A model generated the notes under the pieces. The model had not been told where the DNA came from. It worked only from the letters and a program-made list of their open reading frames with translations, and ran no database searches. A stretch of 64,000 bases of DNA from Halorientalis salina (GTDB taxonomy: Archaea > Halobacteriota > Halobacteria > Halobacteriales > Haloarculaceae). The first letter of the stretch is position 1; every line of letters starts with the position of its first letter. Below are positions 63,701 to 64,000 of the stretch, one piece after another. The stretch is from the NCBI RefSeq assembly GCF_005049285.1, contig NZ_SOSC01000004.1, forward strand, positions 1 through 64,000. The letters are read 5' to 3'. A program made the translations under genes and the position numbers.

Positions 63701-64000
63701 ATGTCACAGAAAGCAGACTACGCGGACGACGCCGACATCGACGAATCGCTCGACCAGGTCCCCGACGAGAAGACCATCGAGGAGACGGTCGCGAACCTCG
63801 AAGCCAACGGGTTCGAAGTCGAGGTCGTCGACTCCGCCGAGGCGGCGCTCGACACGGTTACGGACCTCATTCCGGCGGGAGCCTCCGTGATGAACGGTCA
63901 CTCGACGACCCTCGAAGAGATCGGGTTCACGGACTTCCTGGAGGGCGACCACGACTGGGAGAACCTCGCCGCGGAGATCTGGAGCATCGACGACGACGAG
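63701..64000 (+). CDS. LUD-domain (lactate utilisation) protein, truncated by the window end
   Basis: The first 100 codons of a LutC/LUD-domain protein. KTIEETVANLEANGFEVEVVDSAEAALDTV is the start of the domain and PAGASVMNGHSTTLEEIGF the phosphate-binding loop typical of LUD proteins, which act with iron-sulfur proteins in L-lactate oxidation. The ATG at 63701 is preceded by GATACCA. The tandem palindrome upstream suggests regulated expression. The rest lies outside the window. Confidence 0.85.
   Translation, partial: MSQKADYADDADIDESLDQVPDEKTIEETVANLEANGFEVEVVDSAEAALDTVTDLIPAGASVMNGHSTTLEEIGFTDFLEGDHDWENLAAEIWSIDDDE

Noticed and set aside
1-64000. tRNA, rRNA, CRISPR arrays, riboswitches
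   Set aside because: No cloverleaf ends, conserved T-loop sequences, rRNA motifs or regularly spaced repeats were recognised by eye. A tRNAscan or Infernal run would be decisive.

Overview
The window is chromosomal DNA of an extremely halophilic archaeon (Halobacteria). The evidence is high GC with short AT-rich promoters, strongly acidic proteins, Tat-type lipoproteins with twin-arginine leaders, the halophilic [2Fe-2S] ferredoxin with its acidic N-terminal insert, a two-subunit PolD replicase, Orc1/Cdc6, Hef and PurO. The ferredoxin and malate dehydrogenase look most like those of Haloarcula relatives. That family-level placement is inference; the class is secure.

Layout. The left edge carries the end of an IS630-type transposase and a membrane protein. 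From 0.9 to 12.5 kb come an aspartoacylase-like hydrolase, a doubled PhoU/TrkA_C protein, citrate synthase plus a MaoC protein, a winged-helix/MazF-like toxin-antitoxin pair, the t6A enzyme TsaC/Sua5, a glutaredoxin/thioredoxin-fold pair, a CNNM/CorC protein, a 7TM histidine kinase and a PiT phosphate transporter. From 12.5 to 19 kb are a DJ-1/PfpI protein, uracil phosphoribosyltransferase, an orphan TAXI binding lipoprotein, a YigZ/IMPACT protein, a tandem KaiC-like ATPase, a ferredoxin and an ACT regulator. From 19.1 to 22.9 kb is a copper/haem-oxidase maturation block (half-size CtaA, two UreH/SafE membrane proteins, a winged-helix regulator, a SCO protein). Histidine genes hisB, hisA and hisI are scattered between 24 and 30 kb among a second PiT, ferredoxin and a prepilin peptidase.

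From 32.9 kb to the right end, housekeeping and replication genes dominate: glmM, panE, the DP2 subunit of PolD with two inteins, a PPC/DUF296 protein, a CBS protein, glycyl-tRNA synthetase, a dolichol-kinase-like enzyme, Hef, malate dehydrogenase, the oapA-oapB-oapC operon, a replication origin, orc1/cdc6, signal peptidase, the DP1 subunit of PolD, aspartate kinase, purO and the start of a LUD-domain gene. The origin lies at about 54.35-55.47 kb, between the divergent oap operon and orc1. It has a near-identical inverted pair of origin recognition boxes around an AT-rich segment, which is itself bracketed by a 10-bp inverted repeat, plus a G-quadruplex-type G tract. Initiator, both PolD subunits and Hef therefore lie within about 24 kb.

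Most notable non-gene structure: (1) two copies (713-891 and 35625-35750) of a multi-hairpin repeat ending exactly at the stop codon of a minus-strand gene, with stems differing by compensatory changes; (2) a 39-bp duplication of the hisB 3' end on both sides of an acyltransferase gene, as if a single-gene cassette entered at the hisB stop; (3) origin-box-like motifs inside the linker-coding parts of the DP1 and Hef genes, in DP1 with the same divergent geometry as the origin pair; (4) a palindromic operator beside the toxin-antitoxin promoter and a tandem palindrome upstream of the LUD gene. No tRNA, rRNA or CRISPR array was recognised.
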